From assembly GCA_945873125.1 (NCBI GenBank), contig CAMCBV010000017.1:1-57588 (forward strand): a stretch of 57,588 nt of DNA, given 5' to 3'. The notes below the pieces were generated by a model that made no database searches, had not been told where the DNA came from, and saw only the letters and a list, made by a program, of their open reading frames with translations. Below are positions 34,741 to 44,340 of the stretch, one piece after another (the first letter of the stretch is position 1; the number at the start of each line of letters is the position of its first letter). The translations under genes were made by a program, and so were the position numbers. This stretch comes from Prosthecobacter debontii (GTDB taxonomy: Bacteria > Verrucomicrobiota > Verrucomicrobiia > Verrucomicrobiales > Akkermansiaceae).

Positions 34741-36123
34741 TCACTCCCCCACTTTCGCTCCGCTCTTTCGATCACGGAATGCGACGAAGAACAGAACCGC
34801 AATCGCCCCTGCCATACCAGCAGGCAGTAACCAGTAAGATTTCCACTGCACCATTGCATCAGTTAGAAAAGTTGTCTTCTTGACTCCCTCAGGCATTGAT
34901 ACCGAAAACATCTGTCCAAACTGCTGAAGGAAGCTGAGATCAGCTCCAGCGCGTGACTCCTTGATTGCGCTCTCCAATGGAGAAAATCCTGGAACCCCAT
35001 CTCCCAGACCTGAGAAGTCCACCGTGATTCCGAACAGCGAAGATGGCACCTGATACATAATACCAAAAACGATTGCGTAGCCGATATACATCCCAACACC
35101 TTGAGTAAAAAACACCAGCATGCTTTGCGCCTGGCTACGGATCGAGGGATCCGCTTCTTTATCAGTATACATGAAACCGGTGACGAAAAAGAAGTCGTAG
35201 CAAATACCATGCAGGGCGACCCCGAGGAAAATCATCCAAACGACTTGATCCGGAGCTCCGTAAGCGAAAAGAACATATCGAACCACCCATGCGATCATGC
35301 CGATCAGGATCATCCATTTCACACCGAGTTTCCGGAAGAAGAACGGTATCAACAACATGAAGAATATTTCTGACATCTGCCCGATGGTCATGGTCGAAGC
35401 AGGTTGCAAAAACCCTGTATTTTGGAGGTAGTTTGATGTCACTCCGTAATAGTAAGCCAGCGGTATACAAATTAGCATCGAGCACAGCATGAAGACAAAG
35501 AACGCGGGTCGCTTCAAAAGCGAAAATGCATCCACCATGAACAAGGCGCGCATGTTGACTGGTTGACCTTTGCTTGGTGCGGGCGTGTGTGGCAGGAAGA
35601 ATCCATAGATACCCAGAGCCAGTGATGCGCCACCCGCGATATAGAACATTTCAAATTTCGCAGACCATCCCAGAATTCCAACGACCAGTCCTGCGATAAT
35701 CCATCCAATCGTTCCCCAAACTCTCACTTTGGGAAATGTCAGGTGATCGACATTCGTGAATGCAATCGTGTTCGCCAATCCAAGCGAAGGCATGAAGCAT
35801 AGCATGTTGCCTATCATCAGCCATACCATCATTTGACCATTCCCATCTGCCGCCACATTTGGAATCATCAGCAACAAGGCTCCGCCTATAAGAAAGAGAA
35901 CTCCAAATACCTTTTCCGAAGGGAAAAACCGATCCGCAATGAGGCCCAGAAAAAGTGGCGCAATCATCGCACCCAAAGGAGCGGAACCATAGGCTCCACC
36001 TGAGAAATCCCCCAATTGGTTACTGCCTAGGCAAAGCCCAAGGGTCGCAAACCATGCTCCCCAGACAAAGAACTGGAGAAACATCATGATAGAGAGTCGG
36101 ATAGCTGTGGATTTGGCGTTCAT
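34741..36123 (-). CDS. MFS transporter, nucleoside:H+ symporter-like
   Basis: A 460-aa permease with twelve membrane helices. The N-terminus LSIMMFLQFFVWGAWFATLG and the loop FTNVDHLTFPKVRVWGTIGW are typical of NupG/XapB-like (NHS family) transporters common in Verrucomicrobiota and Planctomycetota. It is the last gene of a three-gene operon after Gfo/Idh/MocA and DUF1080 genes, 39 bp behind the latter. The context argues for uptake of a sugar or sugar derivative made outside by the DUF1080 enzyme, rather than nucleosides; this is inference. Confidence 0.85.
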   Translation of the reverse strand: MNAKSTAIRLSIMMFLQFFVWGAWFATLGLCLGSNQLGDFSGGAYGSAPLGAMIAPLFLGLIADRFFPSEKVFGVLFLIGGALLLMIPNVAADGNGQMMVWLMIGNMLCFMPSLGLANTIAFTNVDHLTFPKVRVWGTIGWIIAGLVVGILGWSAKFEMFYIAGGASLALGIYGFFLPHTPAPSKGQPVNMRALFMVDAFSLLKRPAFFVFMLCSMLICIPLAYYYGVTSNYLQNTGFLQPASTMTIGQMSEIFFMLLIPFFFRKLGVKWMILIGMIAWVVRYVLFAYGAPDQVVWMIFLGVALHGICYDFFFVTGFMYTDKEADPSIRSQAQSMLVFFTQGVGMYIGYAIVFGIMYQVPSSLFGITVDFSGLGDGVPGFSPLESAIKESRAGADLSFLQQFGQMFSVSMPEGVKKTTFLTDAMVQWKSYWLLPAGMAGAIAVLFFVAFRDRKSGAKVGE

Positions 36124-36162
36124 TGGTGTAGATTTTCGTTAGATTGAAACGATAGATAAAAA

Positions 36163-37407
36163 TTAAAGTTCTTTGATCCAGACATTCGCGAAGTCGATGG
36201 CGCTTCCGTGATTTTGGAAACCGATCGAACCGTCTTTTGGAGCATCTGGCAACTGAGCGTTTTCGATAACGATTTGACCATTCAAGTTAACGGTCAATCT
36301 ATCCCCTTTTAGGCTGACAATCATACGATTCCATTCACCAAGCGGTTTATCCGCTTTGACTTTGGGTGTGACGCCCGCACGTACCTCAGCGGGCATTTTT
36401 TGATCCATACGGTAGCCATAAACTTCACCGGATCCAACGGTCCAGTTCCAGAGGTTGACTTGGCTTTTGACATTTCCGCGGAGATACAAGCCACTGTCCA
36501 GTTCCTCGACTTCGACTTTTTCACCATTTGAACCATCCGATTTAACGGTGGGTTGCATCTTCATCGGCCCACGGCCCGCCCAACGCCAGTCGAACTGAAT
36601 GGTTAAATCGACGTAGGATTTCTCCGACCAAAGATCTTTGGTTGGTTTAGGAATACCGTTGTGCTTCAAAACGCCGTTAAGCGGCAACCAGTTGTTCGTA
36701 TCAGCTTCGTGCTTCCAGCCCTCGAGTGTTTTCCCATCAAAGATCTGATTGAAGCCTGCGCTCTTAAGTTCAGCCGCGTTCACGGTCGGAGCGAGATCGG
36801 CGATCTGGATATTTTTATAAGAAACTTTATCGCCATGTCCCAACCAAGCGATATGTCCGGCGCGACGTTTCACGCCTTCGTGCTTCGGATCCTTTTTGCT
36901 TAGTTCTTCCAAATCAGCATCAAGAATCGTTTCGCCGTTGAGTATGACTTGCACCTTTGATCCATTGACTGTCACGCGTTGGTGATTCCATTCGCCCACG
37001 GGTTTAAGACCGCTCTTCTTGGCAGGAGCCAAGGTGTAGATACTGCCATGAAATTGATATTCTTTGAGATTCTTGTATTTCTCAGCGGTGTTATCGAGCA
37101 CTTGAATTTCCATGCCTGTGTAAGCACCATCGCCGGTTCCGGGATAATGAATTCCCAAACCATTGTTTGCGCCGGGTGTAAGCAGGAAATCGAATTCGAG
37201 AACATAATTGGAAAATGTCTCCTCGGTCATCAGGTTCCGGCCTTTCGGGGTGCAGGAAATGGCGCCTTCTTCAATGATATAACCCTCCCCTTTCCAACCT
37301 GTTAAATCTTTGCCATTAAACAAGGAACGCATTTTCAATTGCTGCTCCGCGCTAACCATGCCGCATACGATCGCCGATAATGTGATAATCTGTATAAGTG
37401 ATTTCAT
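36163..37407 (-). CDS. Secreted double-DUF1080 (3-keto-disaccharide hydrolase-like) protein
   Basis: A 414-aa protein with a signal peptide (MKSLIQIITLSAIVCGMVSA) and two DUF1080 concanavalin-like domains. Domain 1 (about residues 26-205) has SLFNGKDLTGWKGEG, GLGIHYPGTGDGAYTGMEIQ and WNHQRVTVNGSKVQVILNG. Domain 2 (about 215-413) has QIFDGKTLEGWKHE, LDSGLYLRGNVKSQVNLWN and WNRMIVSLKGDRLTVNLNG. DUF1080 proteins include 3-keto-glucoside hydrolases of the periplasm. Together with the Gfo/Idh dehydrogenase gene 5 bp upstream this suggests oxidation at C3 followed by hydrolysis. Confidence 0.9.
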   Translation of the reverse strand: MKSLIQIITLSAIVCGMVSAEQQLKMRSLFNGKDLTGWKGEGYIIEEGAISCTPKGRNLMTEETFSNYVLEFDFLLTPGANNGLGIHYPGTGDGAYTGMEIQVLDNTAEKYKNLKEYQFHGSIYTLAPAKKSGLKPVGEWNHQRVTVNGSKVQVILNGETILDADLEELSKKDPKHEGVKRRAGHIAWLGHGDKVSYKNIQIADLAPTVNAAELKSAGFNQIFDGKTLEGWKHEADTNNWLPLNGVLKHNGIPKPTKDLWSEKSYVDLTIQFDWRWAGRGPMKMQPTVKSDGSNGEKVEVEELDSGLYLRGNVKSQVNLWNWTVGSGEVYGYRMDQKMPAEVRAGVTPKVKADKPLGEWNRMIVSLKGDRLTVNLNGQIVIENAQLPDAPKDGSIGFQNHGSAIDFANVWIKEL

Positions 37408-37412
37408 GAAAT

Positions 37413-38489
37413 TTATAGATCTACTGTTTTACCGGTGCGAAAACTTTCATCCGCCGCTTCCACAATACGCATCGAGGCTACGGCATCATCCATGTGATCG
37501 GAGAGATCCATGTTTTCTTGGATGGCTTTGAGGAAAAACTCCTGTTCGCGGAAGCACAGACCATCGTGATCGGGTTCGTCGTCGAGCCGAAGGGTCTCGT
37601 CTTTCTTGGCAAAATTTCCTTCCGTATCGAGTTCGGAATGATGAAGGCGCAGGGCTTGGGTCTGGGTATGTGCATCGACATTCGAGCTCTGCCCTTCGGA
37701 CGCCGCTTTATCCGCTACGATGGAAACGCAGCCTTTCGGTCCGACCACATCTTTTACGAAAAACGCGACCTCACTCATCATCGGACCCCAGCCGGCTTCG
37801 TACCAACCGACCGATCCGTCCTCAAACGTGACTTGAAGCGCACCGTAGTTGATTTTTCCTTCTGGCAACTCATTGCTTAAACGTGCACCGATTCCTGAGA
37901 CGCGCACCGGTTTCGAGCGGGTCATCTGACACATGACATCCACATAATGCACACCGCAATCCACCACGGGAGAAATGGATGACATGAGGTTTTTGTGAGT
38001 TTTCCAGTTCGCTCCAAAGGATTGCTGGTTGAGATTCATCCGCATGACTAAAGGCTTGCCTAGCGTTTGAGCGACCTCAATGAATTTGATCCAATTCGGA
38101 TGATGACGAAGGATGTAACCGATCACCAACTTGCGATTCGTGGCACGGGCTTTTGCGACGATGCGTTCGGCCTCGACGACCTTTTCAGCCAGGGGCTTCT
38201 CGATGAAAACATGGCAACCTGCATCGAACGCCGCCTCGGCGAAATCGGCATGCGTGTCGGGATAAGTGGAAATGGAAACTGCATCCGGCTTGGTGATTTT
38301 GACTGCCTCGTAGAAATCGGCGAACTCAGGATAACCTCCACCGAGCTCTTGGTTCAGCGCTGCACGGCTTTCCGGGGAACGTGTGACAATACCACAAATT
38401 TCAAAACCCGGAAGACGATGGTAAGCCAGAGCATGTGAACGGCCCATGTGGCCGGCTCCTGCACAGAGAATGCGAATCGGTGATGACAT
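37413..38489 (-). CDS. Gfo/Idh/MocA-family oxidoreductase
   Basis: A 358-aa NAD(P)-dependent sugar dehydrogenase. The ATG at 38489 (MSSPIRILCAGAGHMGRSHALAYH) is chosen; longer frames translate the palindromic repeat at 38563. The Rossmann motif GAGHMGRSH is at about residues 11-19, and the conserved EKPLAEKVVEAERIV (catalytic Lys in EKP) is near residue 95. The C-terminal beta domain contains SPVVDCGVHYVDVMCQM. No Tat signal is visible, so it should act in the cytoplasm. It is the first gene of the operon with the DUF1080 and MFS genes. Confidence 0.9.
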   Translation of the reverse strand: MSSPIRILCAGAGHMGRSHALAYHRLPGFEICGIVTRSPESRAALNQELGGGYPEFADFYEAVKITKPDAVSISTYPDTHADFAEAAFDAGCHVFIEKPLAEKVVEAERIVAKARATNRKLVIGYILRHHPNWIKFIEVAQTLGKPLVMRMNLNQQSFGANWKTHKNLMSSISPVVDCGVHYVDVMCQMTRSKPVRVSGIGARLSNELPEGKINYGALQVTFEDGSVGWYEAGWGPMMSEVAFFVKDVVGPKGCVSIVADKAASEGQSSNVDAHTQTQALRLHHSELDTEGNFAKKDETLRLDDEPDHDGLCFREQEFFLKAIQENMDLSDHMDDAVASMRIVEAADESFRTGKTVDL

Positions 38490-38562
38490 GCGCGGATTCT
38501 GTTGTGCCAAAAACAAAGAATCAAACCCTGAATTAGCCTTAAAAGGGCTTGGGAGCAGAATT

Positions 38563-38695
38563 AACCACAGAGACACAGAGGTCACAGAGTAGGGTTAAAA
38601 ATATGAATATGCAATTCTACGGCATACTGAAGCAGCAGCCATATCAGCATTTATCAATCTCTGCTACCCTCTGTGATCTCTGTGTCTCTCTGGTT
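38563..38695. repeat. Palindromic element with 27-bp arms (no ORF)
   Basis: The arms are 38563-38589 (starting aaccacagagacacagag) and 38669-38695 (ending tctctgtgtctctctggtt). They are complementary at 25 of 27 positions. The arms have an internal 9-nt purine-rich period. The 79-nt centre has no convincing ORF. The element lies between the start of the Gfo/Idh gene and the end of the serine dehydratase gene, and spurious open frames read through it on both strands. Confidence 0.75.
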
Positions 38696-38717
38696 ATTGT
38701 TTCTTCAAATCGAAGCT

Positions 38718-40298
38718 TTAACCGCAACCACAACCACTCCCACACGAGCTCGCCCGTTTGGCAGCGAGTTTTTCCTCAATCGCTTTGGCGGTTGGGGTGA
38801 TGGAGAGTCCACCGAGATTAGTGCATCGCACTTCGCGCGGCATTTGTTTGGCGACCTGCTTGGCCGTCTCGATGACCTCGTCGAGCGGGATCAGCGGATC
38901 ATAACCCGCCAGCGCCATGTTTGCACATGAAAGAGCGTTGGCGGCGGCCATGACATTCTTGCCGAGACAAGGCGCTTCCACGCGGTTGGCAATCGGGTCG
39001 CAAATTAATCCGATCATGCTTTGAAAAGCCATCGAAGAGGCGGCAACCGATTGATTGAGCGAACCATTCGCTAAAGTCACCAAAGCTGCAGCCGCCATAC
39101 TTGCCGCGGAACCGCCTTCCGCTTGGCACCCGCCGACCTCTGCGGCGAAGGTCCAACGGGTCGCAATGAACACTCCGATGATCCCGCTCGCCAACAAAGC
39201 TTTTGCCATATCCTCTTCACCCAGACCCATCGAATCCGCCATGGCCACAACCGCTCCGGGTAACGCCGCACAGGCACCAGCCGTAGGTGCGGCAACGATA
39301 ACCCCCATGGAGCTCTTTACCTCCATCAAAGCTGTGACATATAGAATGATCCGGTTCAGGGCGCCACCATCAAGCAATGTTCCAGCACGCATCATTTCAT
39401 CAAACCTGCCGCATTGATGGCCGAGCACGCGATCGTCGTATACGGTTCCTGCGATTCCCTCGGAAATGGAGCGACGCACGATTTTCACGATATCCACCAT
39501 TTTCGCGATCACTTCCTCCTCGCTGATACTTCCCCTCGCCATCTCATAGGCCACAGCCAGTTTCCAAAGCGGGGTTTCTTTGCCTTCATCAAATGCCAGC
39601 ATTTCCTCACAGCTTGTGAAAGGAACTTGCGTGTGCTTTCCAGAAGTCACCGGAAGCACTGGCGACAGCCTTTTCACGGCACGAACATTCGGGAGTCTCG
39701 ACGTGATTGCCTCATCGATAAAACTCCCTGCCTTCACCTCGATCAATCGGCGGTCTTCAGATTTATGGACGATCATTTCATAAGCTTCAAAATCGCTTTC
39801 CAGAGCTTTGACAAGTTCCGTCACATCCCCATTCGACCAAAGCAAGGTTTCATGGCAGTCGCCAAAAAGGGAAACCGCGAAGCCATCAATATCGATCACT
39901 TCCATCATCCCGCCGCCTGTGGAAATCGCTCGGAGTGTGTGCGTTTCTTTATCGCTGCGAAGGGTCAACCGATAAGTGTTCGGGTGCGGATCGCCAGCAT
40001 CCACGGTCTCAATCGCGATCTTCACTCCCGTATCCAGCAAGGTCTGCATCGAGCCCGGCAGACGCTCGTCCGCCGCATCCCAACCCATTAATCCACCGAG
40101 CAAACCCATGTCCGAGCCTTGCGTGTCATGCGTGGTAGGCAACGATCCATTACGATCGAATTCCACGAGGACATCGGTGAATTCATTTCCCATCAATTCC
40201 CGCGCCAATCTGCCAATCCGCAGCGCCGCCGCACAGTGCGAACTCGAAGGTCCGCGCATCACAGGACCGATCACATCGTTGAAAATACTGACTATCAT
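38718..40298 (-). CDS. sdaA: L-serine ammonia-lyase (iron-sulfur dependent, single chain)
   Basis: A 526-aa enzyme that deaminates L-serine to pyruvate and ammonia. The beta domain (residues 1 to about 220) has the hallmark VMRGPSSSHCAAALRIG; the alpha domain (about 260-510) has VIVAAPTAGACAALPGAV, GGCQAEGGSAASMAAAAL and CDPIANRVEAPCLGKN, which supplies cysteines for the [4Fe-4S] cluster. The last residues, SSCGSGCGCG, add four cysteines not usual in the family. It is probably transcribed alone; the 120-bp upstream space has no obvious Shine-Dalgarno. Confidence 0.93.
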   Translation of the reverse strand: MIVSIFNDVIGPVMRGPSSSHCAAALRIGRLARELMGNEFTDVLVEFDRNGSLPTTHDTQGSDMGLLGGLMGWDAADERLPGSMQTLLDTGVKIAIETVDAGDPHPNTYRLTLRSDKETHTLRAISTGGGMMEVIDIDGFAVSLFGDCHETLLWSNGDVTELVKALESDFEAYEMIVHKSEDRRLIEVKAGSFIDEAITSRLPNVRAVKRLSPVLPVTSGKHTQVPFTSCEEMLAFDEGKETPLWKLAVAYEMARGSISEEEVIAKMVDIVKIVRRSISEGIAGTVYDDRVLGHQCGRFDEMMRAGTLLDGGALNRIILYVTALMEVKSSMGVIVAAPTAGACAALPGAVVAMADSMGLGEEDMAKALLASGIIGVFIATRWTFAAEVGGCQAEGGSAASMAAAALVTLANGSLNQSVAASSMAFQSMIGLICDPIANRVEAPCLGKNVMAAANALSCANMALAGYDPLIPLDEVIETAKQVAKQMPREVRCTNLGGLSITPTAKAIEEKLAAKRASSCGSGCGCG

Positions 40299-40420
40299 AA
40301 AGTGAAGGAGTTGATTGATTTATGGGAGACGCACCATCACGCCACTTGAGGGCTTGGAATGCAAGCTACATACCATTCGCACGCATATCGAATTTTATCC
40401 GAAAATTTAGCATAAAAGAT

Positions 40421-41464
40421 TCAATATTCTCCAAGCTTTCCACGTTGATTAATTTCCCCTATTGCCCACTCCGCATGTTCTGAAATCAGCGGTTCAGAAT
40501 CTTTAGCCGCAATTTCCAGAGCGGGCAAATCTGCTTCCGTCCCAGTATTTCCAAGCGCCACACAAACGTTTCTTAAAAACCTCGGACGCTTGATGCGCTT
40601 GATCGGAGATTTCGCGAAAACCTGCCTGAATGCTTCATCATCCATACCGAGAAAATCTCGTAGGCTGTGAGCAAAAATTTCTTCGCGCGCATGAAAGCTG
40701 ATTTCGCGAGATTCTATCGCGAACCGATTCCATGGACAAACTTCCAAACATTGATCACAGCCATAGATTCGATCTCCGATCGCACGTCGAAACTCATCGG
40801 GTATCGGTCCTTTGTTCTCAATCGTGAGATAAGAAATACAACGCCGCGCATCGAGCTTGTGCGGAGCGGTGATGGCTTGGGTCGGACAAGCATCTATACA
40901 GCGAGTGCATTTGCCGCAATGATCCCCGAACGCTGGATCAGGAATCAGGTCAAGGGTGGTGAGGATATCCGCGAGAAAAAACCAAGTGCCCATCCGGCGA
41001 TGAATCTGCACTGTCGATTTTCCATTCCAACCCAAACCGGAGTCGGTTGCAAAATCCCGTTCGAGAATGGGTCCGGTATCGACGTAGTAACGCTGCGTTC
41101 CGCCAAGCCCCATGAGCGCCGCATTGAATTCCGCCAAGCGCTTTTCAATCAGATTATGGTAGTCATCATTCCATGCGTATTTTGCAATCCGATAGTTTTT
41201 GGGATGTCCGTCTGGAAAAGGGTCATCTCCCGTATAATAGTTCACCGCCAAGCAAATCACCGATTTGCAGCCCTGAAGGACTTCCCGAGGATCGCAGCGT
41301 CGGTTGGGATTTCTCTCCAACCATTGCATGTCACCATGGGAACCGTTTTCAATCCACGCCTCGAAATCATCCGCATGAGTCGCACGCTTTGCCTGAGCAA
41401 TCCGACAATCGTCAAAGCCAAGACCAGCAGCCAGTTCCTTAACTTTTATATTCAGATCGTTCAT
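40421..41464 (-). CDS. queG: Epoxyqueuosine reductase QueG
   Basis: A 347-aa cobalamin- and iron-sulfur-dependent enzyme that makes queuosine from epoxyqueuosine in tRNA. The N-terminal cobalamin-binding domain has YYVDTGPILERDFA with the catalytic Asp. The ferredoxin motifs are CGKCTRCIDACPTQAI and CDQCLEVCPWNRF. A HEAT-like C-terminus (FLRNVCVALGNTGTEADLPAL) follows. Its start overlaps the aroK stop by 4 bp, so the two are co-translated. No other queuosine gene lies in the window. Confidence 0.95.
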   Translation of the reverse strand: MNDLNIKVKELAAGLGFDDCRIAQAKRATHADDFEAWIENGSHGDMQWLERNPNRRCDPREVLQGCKSVICLAVNYYTGDDPFPDGHPKNYRIAKYAWNDDYHNLIEKRLAEFNAALMGLGGTQRYYVDTGPILERDFATDSGLGWNGKSTVQIHRRMGTWFFLADILTTLDLIPDPAFGDHCGKCTRCIDACPTQAITAPHKLDARRCISYLTIENKGPIPDEFRRAIGDRIYGCDQCLEVCPWNRFAIESREISFHAREEIFAHSLRDFLGMDDEAFRQVFAKSPIKRIKRPRFLRNVCVALGNTGTEADLPALEIAAKDSEPLISEHAEWAIGEINQRGKLGEY

Positions 41465-42012
41465 TCAGAATGTGTGAAGTGATAACGAGCGCTTTCCAAA
41501 ATCCCGGTAGCAATTTCTTTGAAATCCAACCCTGCAGTATCGATTTTCAAATGAGCGGTTTCACGATACCACGGCTCCCGCTCGGCCAATAATTTCGAGA
41601 TCCTCTCCCGAGCATCCATGTGGTTGAGCAGCGGTCTTTCCTGATTGCGCGAGGTTCTCTCATAAACCACATCTTCCGGGACTTGCAGCCAAACCACATA
41701 ACCGATCTTGCGCAAAAGACTGCGGTTTTCCGGACGGATGACCACACCTCCACCCGTCGATACGATCTGACGTTTGTCGGCTTGTTTTTCAATTTCGACC
41801 AGCTTTGAAGTTTCCAAGTCCCGAAACACCGCCTCGCCTTCCTCTTTGAAAATTTCGGTGATTTTCTTTCCCGTCGATTCTTCGATCGATCGATCCGTAT
41901 CTATCAGCGGATAACCCAAGCGTTGGTGGAGCTCACGCCCCACCGTGGATTTGCCACTGCCCATAAAGCCGATCAGAACAATGTTCTTCGGTGTGACTGC
42001 GGTTTGACTCAT
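41461..42012 (-). CDS. aroK: Shikimate kinase
   Basis: A 183-aa kinase of the shikimate pathway (fifth step towards chorismate). The P-loop GFMGSGKST is at residues 15-23, LIDTDRSIEE supplies the shikimate-binding Asp, ifkeEGEAVFRDLET the conserved FR, STGGGVVIRPENR the GGG loop and RNQERPLLN the lid Arg. Length is normal. It is the first gene of the aroK-queG pair, divergent from cardiolipin synthase across 99 bp. Confidence 0.95.
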   Translation of the reverse strand: MSQTAVTPKNIVLIGFMGSGKSTVGRELHQRLGYPLIDTDRSIEESTGKKITEIFKEEGEAVFRDLETSKLVEIEKQADKRQIVSTGGGVVIRPENRSLLRKIGYVVWLQVPEDVVYERTSRNQERPLLNHMDARERISKLLAEREPWYRETAHLKIDTAGLDFKEIATGILESARYHFTHSE

Positions 42013-42111
42013 GGATGGATACTACAGTCAAATCGTCCTCGGTAGAAACCGGAAAATCGCATCATGCGGGGACTTCTTGTCGGAACCTAATTTCCCGTGC
42101 ATGTTAAGCCC

Positions 42112-43554
42112 ATGTTCGGATTGAAATTGGATCCCACCACCCACTGGGGACTGCTCGGAATCGGCTTGTTCTATATGATCGGCTTTTTTCACATACTGCA
42201 TGCCCTAATGAATACCCGAACCTCTCAAGGAACCATCGCATGGGTGGTTTCCCTGTTTTTCATGCCGTTTTTGGCCATCCCGTTGTATTGGCTTTTGGGC
42301 AGAAGTAAATTCGAGGGCTACGTTCGAGCAAGACGTGGAAACGATGCCAAGCTCAGAAAGATCTCGAGGGACATGAGTGTGAGCCTGAAAAAATTTGCCA
42401 TAAACTACCCAGTTGAAAATTTTTTCGAAAGATGTGCCGAGGAACTGGGAGGCCTGCCTTTCACGCGGGGAAACCGTCTCGATCTGCTGATTGATGGGGA
42501 TGAAACGTTTGAAGAAATTTTCTCGGCACTGAACCGCGCCAAAAAATACATCTGTGTGAATTTCTTCATCGTGAAGAATGATAAAATCGGGAAAAAATTT
42601 CAACAATCTCTGATCGAACGCGCCAAGGCAGGTGTGAAAGTCTATTTCCTTTTCGATGAAATCGGCTCTCACAAACTTTCATCGAAGTTTCTCGCAGAAC
42701 TCGAGGACGCCGGCGTCGAATGCCAGTCTTTCGGAGCCAACCGGTTCTGGTGGTCGCGCTTGCAGCTGAACTTCCGCAATCATCGGAAAATTCTCATCGT
42801 TGACGGTATGGAAGCCTACCTCGGCGGAATCAATATCGGAGATGAATATATGGGACGGAGCGCAGGATACGGTGCCTGGCGCGATACCCATCTTTATATT
42901 CAAGGACCTGCCGTTCAAGCCGTTCAAGTCGTTTTCCTCGAGGATTGGTTTTGGGCATGCAACCGCATTCCGAATCTCTCTTGGGAGCCAAACGAACAAC
43001 ACGAGGACCAAACAACTGCCATCATACCCACAGGCCCGGCGGATCCTATCGAGTCATGGCAAATGCTGGTTGTGGAAGCGGCAAATATCTCCAGGGAAAA
43101 GCTCTGGATCGCGAGTCCGTATTTTGTTCCTGACGACGGAGTCATATGCGCCCTGCAACTGGCCGCGATGCGGGGAGTTGATGTCCGCGTCATGCTGCCG
43201 GACCGCCCTGATCACATACTGGTCTGGCTCTCATCCTATTCCTATTATGAGCAAACCATTCCATTTGGTGTGAAATTATACCGCTTCAACGATGGGTTTA
43301 TGCATCAGAAAGTCATGCTTGTCGATCAACGCATGGCGACGATTGGGACTGCCAATCTGGATAACCGCTCATTCAGGCTCAATTTTGAAATCACAGCCTT
43401 TATACCGGATATCCATTTCATCCAAGAAGTGAATCAGATGCTGACTGAGGATTTCTCGAAATGCACCATGGCAACGGTGGAAGAATTCATGGAAAAACCC
43501 TATCTATTCAAATTGGCATGCCGTACGGCGAAATTGATGTCACCGCTGCAATAG
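42112..43554 (+). CDS. cls: Cardiolipin synthase (phospholipase D family)
   Basis: A 480-aa membrane enzyme joining two phosphatidylglycerols into cardiolipin. Two N-terminal membrane helices (HWGLLGIGLFYMIGFFHIL and TIAWVVSLFFMPFLAIPLYW) precede two PLD domains with HKD motifs: NHRKILIVDGMEAYLGGINIGDEY (quoted in part: HRKILIVDGMEAYLGG) and HQKVMLVDQRMATIGTANLD. The ATG at 42112 is chosen; a GTG at 42097 is in frame. It converges on the 3D-domain lipoprotein gene with 27 bp between stops. Confidence 0.93.
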   Translation: MFGLKLDPTTHWGLLGIGLFYMIGFFHILHALMNTRTSQGTIAWVVSLFFMPFLAIPLYWLLGRSKFEGYVRARRGNDAKLRKISRDMSVSLKKFAINYPVENFFERCAEELGGLPFTRGNRLDLLIDGDETFEEIFSALNRAKKYICVNFFIVKNDKIGKKFQQSLIERAKAGVKVYFLFDEIGSHKLSSKFLAELEDAGVECQSFGANRFWWSRLQLNFRNHRKILIVDGMEAYLGGINIGDEYMGRSAGYGAWRDTHLYIQGPAVQAVQVVFLEDWFWACNRIPNLSWEPNEQHEDQTTAIIPTGPADPIESWQMLVVEAANISREKLWIASPYFVPDDGVICALQLAAMRGVDVRVMLPDRPDHILVWLSSYSYYEQTIPFGVKLYRFNDGFMHQKVMLVDQRMATIGTANLDNRSFRLNFEITAFIPDIHFIQEVNQMLTEDFSKCTMATVEEFMEKPYLFKLACRTAKLMSPLQ

Positions 43555-43581
43555 ATGTCAGGATGGTTCAATAAGAACTGC

Positions 43582-44226
43582 TTATTGCATCGCAATCCGT
43601 CGCAAATCCGGACGCTGGCGTGTGATATTTGACAGCATTTGGCGGCAATGCGCGAATTTCTTGCGATCCTTCAAAATATCCGCACTGCGTTCGAACGATC
43701 CCCATTGCACAATGCTGATCTCGACATTGCGTCGCCCCCAAAGGTTCATCATGCTGCGACTGGGCTGATACATATCGATCGTTCCTGTTCCAGTGAGTGC
43801 AGAACCGTAATCATCGATCACAAAAAGCTGTGGCATTCCTTTGACGCGAAAAACCGTACCAACCGGATAAAATGACCAGTCTGCCGCTGCGCTTCTCACC
43901 TTGTCCGAGTAGCGCAGATAGGTTCCTGTCGCATTTTTGCTGCCGTATTGAATGTGATCCAACTCCGAACAGGTGTATGCCGTGGTGCGGACCAACCGAC
44001 GACGCTCACTGAAAGGATAGACCGGCATCTTGTGTTTATCCTTGGGCTTAGATGCCGCAGCTTTCACCAGGGATTGGGAAGGAGCTGACAACGAGCTGTA
44101 ATCGGATTTATAAAATCCACGAATGTCATTTTTTGAAAGCGTGTTGATACCTGAACCACAACTGATCAGGAAAGGAATGATTACGAGCGAGAGAATAACC
44201 GGGGGTTTGTAAAAAGGCTTCGTCAT
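43582..44226 (-). CDS. 3D-domain lipoprotein (lytic-transglycosylase-like)
   Basis: A 214-aa exported protein. A signal with lipobox (LVIIPFLISC|GSG, Cys near residue 23) makes it a lipoprotein. The 3D domain, named for three aspartates, spans about residues 85-185: TTAYTCSELDH at its start, then PVGTVFRVKGMPQLFVIDDYG and GTGTIDMYQ. This is the double-psi beta barrel of MltA- and Rpf/YabE-type murein enzymes, so peptidoglycan cleavage is likely. The C-terminal 35 residues are basic. It lies alone between cls and the DUF1802 gene. Confidence 0.8.
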   Translation of the reverse strand: MTKPFYKPPVILSLVIIPFLISCGSGINTLSKNDIRGFYKSDYSSLSAPSQSLVKAAASKPKDKHKMPVYPFSERRRLVRTTAYTCSELDHIQYGSKNATGTYLRYSDKVRSAAADWSFYPVGTVFRVKGMPQLFVIDDYGSALTGTGTIDMYQPSRSMMNLWGRRNVEISIVQWGSFERSADILKDRKKFAHCRQMLSNITRQRPDLRRIAMQ

Positions 44227-44340
44227 GGGATTATTTGGCTAACGGGAAAAAACTGAGAGGGATTTGAAAATGATGCGCGAAACGCCTGTCATTAAGTAAA
44301 CTTGCGAAGTCAACCCACAGAAACGACCCAAGGCAACCTT

